From positions 62,001-126,000 of the forward strand of contig JALMLS010000156.1 of the NCBI GenBank assembly GCA_038496445.1: a DNA stretch of 64,000 nt. The letters are read 5' to 3'. Position 1 is the stretch's first letter, and each line of letters opens with the position of its first letter. The notes under the pieces are model-generated. The model had not been told where the DNA came from. It did not search any database and was given only the letters and a program-made list of their open reading frames with translations. The stretch comes from Trichosphaerium sp. ATCC 40318 (Eukaryota; Discosea; Flabellinia; Trichosidae). The translations under genes and the position numbers were made by a program. Of the stretch, positions 24,847-35,853 are shown piece by piece.

Positions 24847-26387
24847 TCATAAAATAGTATTCACTTTTTTATCAGCCTTGAAATAGCGATGATAAAATAA
24901 GTTACCGCTTATATTCCACTGTTTGAATTCACCTTCTTGTAAACCTTGCTTGAAATTGCCTTGTAGGCTTATCTGACCGTTGTTGTGCCACTGCTTGAGT
25001 TCACCTTCTCGTTTGTCATCTTTAAAATGACATTGCAGGCTTAATTGACCGTTGTCATGCCACTCCTTGAATTCACCTTCTTTTTTATCATCTTTGTAAT
25101 GACCTTGACCGCTTAATTGACCATTGTCATACCACCGTTTGAGTTCACCTTCTTTTTTACCATCTTTGAAATGACTTTGAACGCTTAATTGACCGTTGTC
25201 ATGCCACTCTTTGAGCTCGCCTTCTTTTTTACCTTCTTTGAAATAACATTGGCTTAATTGACCATTGTCATACCACTGTTTGCATTCACCCTCAAGCATG
25301 TTGTTTTTGTAGCTATGGAAATGCTGTTGGCTTCCATCTTCATTCCATAACTTACTAACACCTTCTTTCATACCATCTTTGTAAAATAAGTGGATCTGTA
25401 AATTACCGTTTTGATACCACACTGCATTTTCACCTTCATACATGTCTTGTTTAAAATGTCCTTGACACTTTAATTGACCATTATCATACCACTCCTTGTA
25501 TTCGCCCTCTTTTTTGCCGTCTTTGAAATGATAATGCAGAAACAATTGACCATTGCCATACCACTGTTTGACCTCACCTTCTCTTTTACCATCTTTGAAA
25601 TGACCGTGAATGCTTAATTGACCATTGTCGTGCCACTCTTTGAGTTCACCTTCTTTTTTACCTTCTTTGAAATAACTTTGAATGCTTAATTGGCCGTTGT
25701 CATACCACTCTTTGTTTTCACCCTCTTTTTTGTCCTCTTTGTAATGGCATTGTACTCTTAATTGACCATTGTCATACCACTCTTTGTGTTCACCGTCACA
25801 CATGTCTTCTTTTAAAAGGCATTGTATGAATATTTGGCCATTGTCGCGCCACTCTTTGTATTCGCCCACTTTTTTGTCATCCTTGTAATGACATTGTATG
25901 AATAATTGACCATTGTCACGCCACTCTTTGTATTCACCGTCACACATGTCTTCTTTGTAATGACATTGTATGAATAATTGTCCGTTGTCATGCCATTTTT
26001 TGTATCCACCCTCTCGTTTATCGTCCTTACAATGCCATCTTACACTAAGAATACCATTTTTATGCCAATACTTGCCTTCCCCTTGTATTCGTTTATGATC
26101 ATCTAAGTAATATTGCCCTGACAACTGAACATTCTCATAAAACTCTTCGAACAATCCTTTCTTGTCTCCTCTTAAGTATAGCCGCATTTTAACCTTTTTG
26201 CTGTTTTCATAAAACTCCTAAAAAAACCGTTTTGGTAAAAAAAACACGTGACCAGTTTAAATTATACCAAAAAACGTAATTTTATCTCCGAGATGCAAAG
26301 TGGGTTACGTACCTCCTGTATATCTTGTGTAGGTATAAAATTACCAGCGTCAGTTGAGTAGAATCGCAAAGGAGAACGCAATACCAT
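24847..26387 (-). CDS. YwqK/MORN-variant repeat protein (about 18 repeats)
   Basis: Exon 2 (26217 to 24847) encodes about 18 tandem units of 24 residues (72 bases) of the form FKDGKKEGELKEWYDNGQLS, the MORN-variant repeat (Pfam MORN_2, named for bacterial YwqK). Nearly all units keep the Gly-Glu, the Trp and the Asn-Gly; one unit is 23 residues. Neighbouring units are close at the DNA level, implying recent unequal crossing-over. An upstream exon (26387 to 26313) joins in phase 0 through a 95-base intron and adds MVLRSPLRFY. The same frame stays open upstream to an in-frame TGA at 26622-26624, with protein-like sequence (KIISSYKIPNVAIRQSQYKP), so the true start may be elsewhere or the gene may be damaged. 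Function unknown; such arrays form beta-hairpin surfaces that bind other molecules. Confidence 0.8.
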
Positions 26388-26624
26388 CGCGCTTGCAGTA
26401 TTTACTATGTGACGGCAATGTAATGAACCACACAATTGTAATATTTTAGACTCGCATATTCTAGGCTTGTACTGTGATTGTCGTATCGCAACGTTAGGTA
26501 TTTTATAGCTGCTAATTATCTTAGGACACCTACTAACCGTAACACATCCTAAAAACGGTGAGATACAGGCAAGCTCATTTTCTTTGTCTATTGTACGTAC
26601 GTAGCAACATACTTGTAGCCCTCA

Positions 26625-26710
26625 GTGTTGCGGCTTAACCCATTTGGGAGATTCCTTTGTAGCTGGTAATATTTTTAAGAGTCTATAATAACGCCCTTCC
26701 GGTAAAATGA
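26625..26710 (-). pseudogene. Possible severed N-terminal exon of the YwqK-repeat gene
   Basis: In the same frame as the exon downstream, and separated from it only by a TGA, this stretch reads LFILPEGRYYRLLKILPATK, reminiscent of an F-box start (Leu-Pro ... Leu-Leu-x-x-Leu). No intron I can draw removes the TGA while keeping the frame. It may be a nonsense-broken F-box exon or chance. Confidence 0.25.
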
Positions 26711-27197
26711 ATAATTTGAATATTCAAATACACAAATATTCATTAGTCACTAAAAAAATTCATTTGATTCCCAACGTGATAAAGACTTTACTAGTCCAAT
26801 CGAATGGGATCAAAGTATTGTGCATGTTGACAACAATACAATCCAAATAAGACACATAACATTAATACGAAGGAAAAAGTAAAACAAAGATGTAGGAAAG
26901 AGTCAATAACAAGATCTAATACAAACGCAAGTTGCTGAGAATATCCATAACAGAGCGCTTAATCCGGGTGCTTGTCCACACAAATGAACAAGTGGCTGTT
27001 TTGCGCGACACAGTCAAAAGCCGTCACCGAAAAAGTAACTTAACCGATATTAGCTTTGACACATAATTTCTACATAAATCATTCTACATAACCAGAGATA
27101 TAACACGCTGAATATTTCTTGTTATTGCAAATAAAAAGTATTGTCACCTAATAGAAAAGCGTTCGTTATTCTCACTTTTATAGCAAGTACTCGTTTA
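26711..27197. other. Intergenic stretch
   Basis: AT-rich, includes an inverted TTTGAATATTCAAA near 26720; no gene seen. Confidence 0.4.
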
Positions 27198-27719
27198 TTA
27201 CAGTACATTGTTAATTTCATTGGTTTGCGTTATGACAAGTAAAAATAGTATCAAGAAAACAAGGATTGTTGTTAGACAGTAACTCCAACATCTACCACTT
27301 CTTCGTTCAAGTCTGATTCTGTCTATTTTCTGGTCTAAATCATACAACATGCACTTAATTAGAACGTTGTTCCTCTCCTCGGGTTCTACCTTTCTCTGCT
27401 TAAGAACCAAAGGGTTAAAAATACCTGGAACAAAGATACAAAGTAAATCAGATGGCTGATGCATCGTAACAGTTGGTTTTTCCCTCTGAAGAAGCCTCTC
27501 CACAAGTTTAATGCTCCAAGCGTCTGTTTCTGTTGCAACAGAAAAAACGCTGCCATTTCTAATAGCTTCAACAATGAGAGTATTCTATGCGAACAGCAAA
27601 TCAGTAAAGTGTATGGCAAATAAGATACATACACCCGTGAAAATTAAGGTTATAATGTAGCCATCTCTCAAGTATTTAGTAATAATCAGTTCATTAGAGT
27701 AGTCTTCTTCTTCTGACAT
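27198..27719 (-). CDS. Small tail-anchored membrane protein, unknown
   Basis: Two exons (27719 to about 27629; about 27577 to 27198) joined in phase 0 give about 155 residues. The N-terminus is acidic (MSEEEDYSNELIITKYLRDG). The middle is soluble-looking (VERLLQREKPTVTMHQPSD and so on). A basic helix (DQKIDRIRLERRSGR) precedes one hydrophobic helix (LTTILVFLILFLLVI) and only eight more residues. That layout fits a tail-anchored protein with the N-terminus in the cytosol. No family recognised. Confidence 0.5.
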
Positions 27720-28045
27720 TTGTACGCAATTGTTAATTGTTCAGTCAGAACTAGTAAAGTCTCTTAGAGGATTGAACACTTCGAACAAAAAAAAGTAACT
27801 TGGCCAACATTCAATCCTACTTTGAAATATTGTTTTTATAAGTGAATAAAACGCAAGGCGTTTTTGTGGGTGGAGGGAAAAAACGTAGAGAATATATGAA
27901 CGATTTGGAAATAGGCTGTTTTTTTCTACAACACATATGATTTTTTTTCATGAAAAAAAGGGAATGGATTGATTTGAGTTCATTGTCACTTGCTACTGGT
28001 TGTTTTATTAGGTTGTACAATTGTATATATTTATAGTAACGCTAA
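27720..28045. other. Intergenic stretch
   Basis: AT-rich spacer with homopolymer runs; no coding signal beyond short chance frames. Confidence 0.5.
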
Positions 28046-30017
28046 TCAACACATTTTTTCTGCTATCATTTTGGCAGCATTTCTACCAGCTATAGTAGAT
28101 GCTTCTAAAGAAAAAATAAAACAATCAGATTGAAGCAAAACTAATATTAAACATGTGAGTACCCATGGCTGTAGCAATATTCTCAATTGCATTCAGATAC
28201 AATAAACCATCATCTATGATAATATCCTGATAAATTTCAGTCGGAGACATGTCTGGAAAAGTATACCTAGACATGAACAAGTCAGAATTAATACTGTTAA
28301 AAAAAAAAAAAGTTGTTCTCAAAAAATTACTTTACGTTCCACTCTTTTAGTTATAAAAAATATATCATGAAACAAACACTTACGGCCAATGTTGAATGTA
28401 ACTGAACGATCTATCAAGATATATCTGATCAAGAACGTCATCTATGAAAGAAAAAAATAAGATAAAAACAGCAAATACCACGAAACATTTTTTGCAATTT
28501 TTTTCCTCTAGCGTTCTTGGCTTACCGCTGATAGGTTCATTTGAGAACGTCTTGTATATATTAAGACCACTCTTTGTTGTAGCAAGACCTGTGAGTACAT
28601 GGAATGGTGCCTTGGAATTCCTCAAAGTCAAAATCTAAAGCACGTTAGTATCGTTTTTTTCTCTAGCAACAGCACGTACATCATCTGGCACCTCTTGTAC
28701 GCCAAAATACTTTGGATTCAATCCTGAAGCGCCAATAACCGTTACATACCTGGTGGTACACGTAAGTACAAAACAGTAAACAGTGTGTAGTAGTACCAGT
28801 GTTTATAAGATCGAGGTGTAATTTTAGGTACTTTAAACCCTTCGAAAGTAAGGTTTGCAAACTCGATTGGTACAGCAAGTATGACAGCATCAAAGTCTTT
28901 TTGATAGTCTCCTGAAGCAAGTTCTATGTCGTATAGATTTCCAACACGTGAAATAGCTTCAACTGTCGCATTCAAAGTAGGTTTAACCTTGGAAAACTCA
29001 AGAATTTCATTAACAAACGCATCATTGCCACCATACGCAGTGTACGCATCAGAAAATGTCGGTAACACTGAGACAAGACCAGCAAAAGCTTTAGATATGG
29101 TTAGGACTATAACACCAAAACAGGTGTATTTTCACGTGATGAAAGAAGGTTTTCTTTTCGAAACGCTACAACATTTTCACCTACGAACGTACCTTGCACT
29201 GTATCTTCTTGATCGTATATTGTTCTTATAATTGGTTCCACTGTCTCAGCAATGAAAGATTCCTTAGCTCCTAGGTTTTTAAGGTAGTCATCAACACTGA
29301 CAGAAGAGAAATCCGTCAATGAAGCTACTTTTAAGAAAGATTCGATTGAAGTAAATGCCGCTTGATGTGTTCTATCGTCATAGTTTAAGTGAATGGCTCT
29401 ACGAAACATCTCCACAGCAGTGAGTAGTGCTATACTAGACAGGCTTATCTCCTCGGATACATTCTTGAGAGGAGTTCCAGGACCTCCCCATACACCAACA
29501 ATACCTGTGGGCAAGTACGTGAGATGAAGAAACCAACAGAGAAATTAAAAAAAATACGTGAGTTTTCGTGGTCCTAATCAAACTAACACATGTGTCACGT
29601 ACCGTTGCCGTTGAAAGTGCTGTTATCGTATTGGATATTAAGCTTTGCTGCTATTTCTCTTAAATAATAATTCTCCGTTGCCCAAGCGTCGCCACCAACC
29701 TATCACTAATTCAGTCATCGGGTTTTATGCGTTTGGAAGAATGATAAACTGATTTAATCATTTCTGCTTACCTCTACAACGATATCTTCTATTTCGATGT
29801 GTTTTAACCTTCCGCCTACTCTACCCGATTTTTCAAACACCTTTTGGAAGACGTTACTTCTTGTTTTAACGTTTTATTTTTAAAACGTATTGGAGGCATT
29901 TTGGAAACGTACGTGAATATCCAGAGGTGCCGCATTACAGAATTCACGTAAATAATACGCAGTTGTAGCGCCTCCCATTCCAGCGCCGACTATACCGATC
30001 TTTACGCTCTCGGACAT
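28046..30017 (-). CDS. Prenylcysteine oxidase-like FAD enzyme
   Basis: Multi-exon gene of about 470 residues. It starts MSESVKIGIVGAGMGGATTA, the Rossmann Gly-x-Gly-x-x-Gly for FAD, followed by FEKSGRVGGRLKHIEI and GGDAWATENYYLREIAAKL. Further blocks (FVGENVVAFRKENLLS; AYGGNDAFVNEILE; DFDAVILAVPIEFANLTFEGF; DDGLLYLNAIENIATAMGTH; EASTIAGRNAAKMIAEKM) follow the order seen in prenylcysteine oxidases, which oxidatively cleave the thioether of farnesyl- or geranylgeranyl-cysteine released when prenylated proteins are degraded. There is no obvious signal peptide at this start, whereas animal enzymes are lysosomal or secreted. A CaaX-type candidate substrate protein lies elsewhere in this window, but no functional link is shown. 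Confidence 0.82.
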
Positions 30018-30415
30018 ACTCTAAACCTATTGTTAGCCAATTAATTAACTATTAGCTTTATCATCGTACAAACAAGCAACAAAGCCATAAAACAGTAACA
30101 ACACTCATAGAATATCCCATTGACGCAAGCACAGTGTTATCAGACTTCCGCTATCAAGTAAATACAGCGCACTTAACTAATGAGCTAAGTCACACTGTGA
30201 CATGAATATGAATACAGGTCACACCAAGAGCTCTTGTTTCTACATTGTTCCGTATCTTATTCTCGTAAATACCATTAATAGCAATGCATCACTCTGAGAA
30301 CACTTCATATTTCACACCAAAACAATTATTGAGCAAACTCCTCTTTTTTGGTAAATATTTTATTCTTTTACCCCTTACTGTACACCATATTGTTAACATT
30401 TCTTTCTTTCTTTTT
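30018..30415. other. Intergenic stretch between two minus-strand genes
   Basis: Probably the promoter of the prenylcysteine-oxidase-like gene and the 3' end of the flavoprotein fusion. No open frame of interest. Confidence 0.5.
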
Positions 30416-33400
30416 TTATAAAAACACGTGACTGTTCACTTTAAGCCAAGTTTTAAACCTCTTTGCTTTTCTACCTGTTAACATTTCATAGTCTGGAAAA
30501 AGTGAGCATTGAAATCCTTTTTTGCTGGCTTGTGTCAGCTTTGTAAAATACATTGCGGCATCGTTTGACATATGTGCCGTTTTAGAAAAGTAATCCTTTG
30601 TTGGTACATATTTATACTCAACCTTTTCACCCAACTCTTCTCTAAAGAAAACAAGTAAATGATCCAAGGTTTACCAAGTTAAAATCTTCCTAAAAAAGTT
30701 CATAAATCTTTGTTGGCCTTACCCGATAGCCTTTGCAATTTCACTTCCAGATAGAAGCTCGCCTGTAAACTCCCATACTCGTTTACACTTAAATCTATTG
30801 AAATCGTCAGATTTAAGTATAAGCATAGACACTGCTTGAGCCAGATCTTAAAACAAAAAGAATTAGTAAAAAATAGCACCAAAAAAATCCAAGAATTGAC
30901 ACCTACCTGAAGGATGAATATACGCTAGCTTTTTATCACTTGCGTAAGGACAGCTCATAGTCCTATTAAAACATTAGATTCTCAAATTATCGAAGAACAT
31001 ACCTGTCCCTACGAATAAGTCCAGCAGTACTATAAGCCATATTGCTGAACGGAGAACAATGACGCATTCGCACAAAACGTCTATTAAGAGACTTAAATAG
31101 CTTCTCAATGGTAGTAACCCATTTAGTAGCTCCCCATTTCTCTGGTGTATTACCATAGTGTAATGTCAAAATATACTTAACGTTTGACTTAGCAATACAC
31201 TCAGAGTATATTGTAGCTTCTCTAATAGCAACAGTTGGCGTTGACACGCTTGCGTATAGAATAGTATGAACTCCTAGAGAACATTAGCCAGTAATACAGT
31301 AGGCATACATGCACTACTTACCCTTCAACGCAACTGAAATAGTGTGGGGCTTATCAAGGTTCACTATAACTATTTTGGCACCAAAAGACTAAAACAAATT
31401 AAGTATATCCTTTGCATTATCTCTTGTTACCTCAAGTTGTTGTTGTAGTATTATTGTCACCATACTCTCTTCTATAGCAATACGAATATCACATCGTTGC
31501 ATAAGAGATAAATAATTGGCAATAACACGTGGCGTAGTCAAATGACCATTAAAAATAAGAATCTTGTGTGGATGTTTTTCAACCAAATGGTTAACATCTC
31601 GTTTATTCTCCACTGATGCCTTTGGTTTAGAGCTACTAGCACCTATAATGATAAAATAAGCATAAGAAAAACTAGCAATATCAAAGTAACTGATAGTTGA
31701 ACGTACATCGCCTCATCATCATTCCAAGTGAAGTTTGTTTTGCTCTAGCTGCCAAAATACCTTTTTTCAAAATCAGTTAAACACGAAGGACGTTTCATTC
31801 TCCCCACTTGTTTAAAGAGAAATGTAATTTTACTTACCTTTACTAATAATCTTATCGCCCTCAAATACAACTCCATTTTGAGAACCAAATGAAAGTGTTA
31901 TAATCTTTGGTGTTGATTTATATTTTTTCATTGGTTTGTCCTTGCACGTGTTTACAATATTTTGTGCTACAACTTCGCCTACACAAAGTAAGAAATAATA
32001 AATCTACAATCCTGAAAAGAAATATTATACAATATAGAGGTTCAGAGTCATACCCCAATTCACAATTTTCTTAAAAGAAAAACACACATAAAATTCAAAA
32101 AAAAAGGACTGAGTTACCTTGCTTTATAGCACTCTCCGCTAACTTCTCCTCACGTGTATTCGCAATATCTCCAGCCGCAAAAAAATTGGGTAAAACTTCA
32201 CCCTTGTACGATGTGAATTGCAAATACTCATTAACCTAAAAAAATAAATATGCAATAAAAAACGTTTGTATTTACTTGAATAGTTCGTGACGAAGGTATA
32301 AGAAAGTCTTCATAGTGCTTAGTCAGGAAACTACTCGAAGATAGTCCACCAGTAGATTCCCAAACGAACCAATCTTTATCAAAAGTCATACCTAATAAGC
32401 ACGTGAGCGCAAGCAGCGACTACATCTAAAGCAAAAAAAATATTACCTGAGAAAGCAGCAACATGCTCACAAGTATCTTGATTGTACAATACTTCCTCAT
32501 AGTGGAGTATTGTAACACCATGAGATTTAATGATATTGCGCATACATTTTTGTACTGATTTAGGGAATCTCGGAAGTATAGTACCTAAGGACGTCGTTAT
32601 TTGCTTCAAATGAAAATAAAAAAATAAAAGAAAATCGTCATGTACCTCCAGACGTTGCCAAAACAATGTTCTTTGTTGGGTACTTGTCTACTACTTCACC
32701 ACAAGTCTCAACACCAACTGGACCACCTATAAACCACATTAATTAATTTCATTCTCATAAACGTGAAGAAAAAAAGAGACAAACCTCCAATAATCAATAC
32801 ATTATCTGCATCCTTCAAGTCAAGGTTATCAATGTTGATATCCTTTGAAGTCAAAAGAGATCCTATAAATCTTGTGTCAAAATTACAATAAGATTATTTG
32901 TAAATCAAAGACATACCCTGACGTGTGGGGTATATAGTGCCTGTACACGTGACCAACACATCAAAAAAAATCGTATTGTCATTAAGGATTACTGTTTTAG
33001 GTGTAACCTGCCGTATAACGCTTTCTATACACTTGGTATTACTAAGAATCTTTGCATAAGGCATTGTATTCTTTGTAGCCCAACCAACAGCCTCCTGAAT
33101 ACCAGGCATTGTAAGAATTTTTAAAAGCGCTGGAACACTCTCAAAGTAACTTTTACAATCAATTAAAGTAACATCAAATCCTTTCTTATCCTCAAGTGCC
33201 TTAGCAACAGTAATACCAGCAAACCCACCACCCTATCAACCCACATAAACAAATCATCGTTACAATAGTAAAGAAACGTACAAGAATAACAACACTCAGT
33301 CGTCGCCTCGCTTTTCTCATTGTGCCATTTGTCAACTCAGATAGTTGAACTTCATGAGTTCTTGGAACAGTTCCGTTATTCCTAACATTAATTAGACCCT

Positions 33401-34736
33401 TCACACGACAATCATAATCTCATTCATACCACCTATTTGCTCTATCAAGTAGACGGAACGTAACACTGCGTGGAATGTTTGGTAGTGAGGCACTCAAGTT
33501 CGCACTAAATGACGATGTTATTGAATCTACTGGCGTGGATCTTTTTTTGCTCTTCACTTTTGGTGACGATTTACGTCTAGGAGTATGTCCAGCAGCGTAA
33601 GTTTCCTGTGTATAACATTAACATTGTATGCGAGCATCTATATACGCACTGTAGAATCTATAATACGATCTTTGAAAGCTTTCTCACCTTTAAGTCTTGG
33701 TGGCTTTAAAAAAAACCCGTTAATGAAATTAAAGTCACCAAAACCATTCTACTTACACTAATAGGTTCAGCATCTTCTTTTGACGCGTTGATTTTTATAT
33801 TTGAAGGTGTTGGAGTCCTAGAAAGCCTCACTCGTTTTTTTGTAGATTCCTTGTGTTGGACTTCATCTACCAACTCTATAGCCTGCATTCGAAGCCTCTT
33901 TTTGTGTTCTACAGCAAGTCTACTATCACTAAAAGACCGTAAGGACATTGTACGAGGAACAGCAATTGTGAGAAGAGAGCATTGAAAAATCAATTCATAA
34001 CTCATACCTAGTTGATAGCATTGGCGCTGGTCGAACACTTTGCCGTTTCTTTAGTGCTACCATATCTACTACAGGTACACTAGGACTAGCACGTGACTTA
34101 TTACGCACTACACGCTTTACTGCAGCTCGCTTTTTTAGCTTAAGTTCTTCGTGCTTCCAGTTAATCTAAGTAGAAGTTTTAGTTCAGTTTTACGATTTGA
34201 AGGCAAAAAAGAGCAAAACTTTTCCCAAATTCTCATAAAACACAAAAGAAATTAAAACAACTGAGTAAATCATACAAACGAGCCTCCATTTCCTTCTTCA
34301 AGAACAGATTCATTATCGTGAGCTAATTTGACCAAGTTGCTAAAAGTATTGCTATTTTCGTCGCTGTCTGGCTCGTTAATGTCTTGGTTATTATTCAACG
34401 ATAGAAGGTTAGGCGTCGATGCATTGTTCGTCATTGATAATCCTGATTATGGCGTCATACAAAGAAAATAGTGTCAACTCCCTTACCGCCTAAACTTTCA
34501 GTGCTTCTGCTCTTACGAAGTGGAACCTTAGTTAATATTAGCTCCTCTTTTGATATAAATCTCACAGGTGACGTTATAACTGAATTCGACCTACAACGCT
34601 TTAGTTGCATTCCTTTTAGTACGTTATACACACTTTTGGTGGCTTCGTTTCTGTTTGTCCCTTCCGTTGCGTTCACGGGCTTTTCCTTTTGAACGTTCTA
34701 CGCCCCTACGCGACGGGCTTGAGCGTTTAGAGCTCA
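30416..34736 (-). CDS. FSP1/AIFM2-like flavoprotein fused to NmrA-like domain, long disordered N-terminus
   Basis: Roughly 20 short exons read in one frame to about 950 residues. Part 1 (34736 to about 33430) is basic, Ser/Thr/Pro-rich and disordered (MSSKRSSPSRRGVERSKGKA; NNASTPNLLSLNNN). Part 2 is an FAD/NAD(P)H oxidoreductase of the AMID/FSP1 type: RRRLSVVILGGGFAGITVAK, DVLVTCTGTIYPTRQG, NVLIIGGGPVGVETCGEV, FFAAGDIA. FSP1 relatives reduce ubiquinone or vitamin K. Part 3 (about 31640 to 30416) is NmrA-like: HKILIFNGHLTTPRVIANYL, VALKGVHTILYASVS, KSNVKYILTLHYG, RFVRMRHCSPFSNM; its glycine motif is degenerate. Exons linking parts 2 and 3 close in phase. The link between parts 1 and 2 relies on a 49-base intron at about 33383-33431; otherwise MRKARRRLSVVIL at 33320 would start a separate gene. 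Confidence 0.72.
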
Positions 34737-35059
34737 TTTAGAGTATTAGTTTAGCGCCCCGTCTACACATCAATTTTTGTAAACCCAAACTGAAATAAGG
34801 CTTGTGGGTTGCGATAGGACTTCTTATTACTTTGTTTGTATAATAGGCAAGTCAAACACGGCCTTAACCGCTTGTAATTGACCAACACAAGCAATTGTTT
34901 TCGTAATTTCAGAACTTTTGTTGCAGGTTAAAACAACGAGAAAAACAAACTCCAGGCGTCGGCGTTACCTTCCCCGATAACAAATCAAACCAAAGTAAGT
35001 TGTTGAAACTGTATTTAAAAGGACGAGTATTACTTCACACGGCGTAGAGTGTGTTATTA
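34737..35059. other. Divergent promoter region with an exon-like stretch
   Basis: Around 34925-35000 the + strand reads LKQREKQTPGVGVTFPDN between a CAG acceptor and a GTAAGT donor, but no upstream ATG is present in the gap to supply a start. It may be a 5' exon of the next gene that I could not complete. Confidence 0.3.
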
Positions 35060-35791
35060 ATGAATTCTGATAACATTTGGTTTTGTCTCGATCATTTCTC
35101 CCAATTAAGAATTAGAATTACTGACTACGGGCTGCCAGGTTTTATATGGCAGTTTTGACAGCTTTTGCACTAGTTGTAATTTTTATTGGATTGCAAACAA
35201 AAAAGTTGTAGAATCTCAGTTTGCCTTTCGTACTGTAGGTCCATCAGGAGATGGTTTGGGCGCTTTAAACAGCTTTTAGTTGTAAATAAACGTCAGTTGA
35301 ACATAGTTGCGCTATACGCACGTACCTTCTTATTATACGCTAACAAAAGCTTACTCTTCCTTGGATTGAGTTGTTTTAGTACATTCTTGGATAATCTTTC
35401 TTTCAAAATCGCCTCAAATAGTGTTTTTTATAGTCTCTCAGTATGTTCTTGCTCTTCTTTCTTCCACGCTAACATTTGTGCTTTTTAAGCATCCCAATCC
35501 GCGTTCCACAACTACTATTGTGGTCTTGACTGCTTTTAGTACAACTGTAAACCTGCACACCCTTATATTGTCGCAAATGTACTTCATTAGTGGTACAGAC
35601 CATGCTATGATTGCAGGTCTAGAAAGGTTTATCAAACCAGCTGGCTCTGAAGTGTTAGTGTAGCTTCAGCCGGAGGTGCAGTAGAACTATCATTGTTAGG
35701 TTATAAACCAATAATAATTAAACAAGAACGTAGAGAGACGCTCGTGCCATGTAAGTTCATTGTCCAAATAAGGCTAGTAACGTCGACATAA
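35060..35791 (+). CDS. Multi-pass membrane protein, unknown
   Basis: A model of about six exons gives some 190 residues. After MNSDNIWFCLDHFSQLRI come hydrophobic helices: PAFALVVIFIGLQ, FLLYANKSLLFLGLSCFSTF, TIVVLTAFSTTVNLHTLIL, and a final SVASAGGAVELSLLGYKP before the stop at 35789-35791. Basic loops (KKSIRRWFGRFK, VVNKRQ) lie between helices. I recognise no family. Exon edges are tentative; the frame was kept open by introns with ordinary GT-AG ends. It converges on the next gene with 62 bases between stops. Confidence 0.4.
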
Positions 35792-35853
35792 TTAAATACA
35801 GCAATTTTAAGCAACTGCTACAAAAAAATGCAGTTTTATTATTTTGTGACTTC

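Noticed and set aside
24847-26217. Bacterial or viral origin of the YwqK array by recent transfer
   Set aside because: An intron joins in phase at its 5' side and base composition looks like the neighbours; a recent transfer is not supported by what is visible.
31380-31430. In-frame TAG within the NmrA-like part
   Set aside because: It is the acceptor of a 44-base GTAACA...TTTTAG intron in phase 0.
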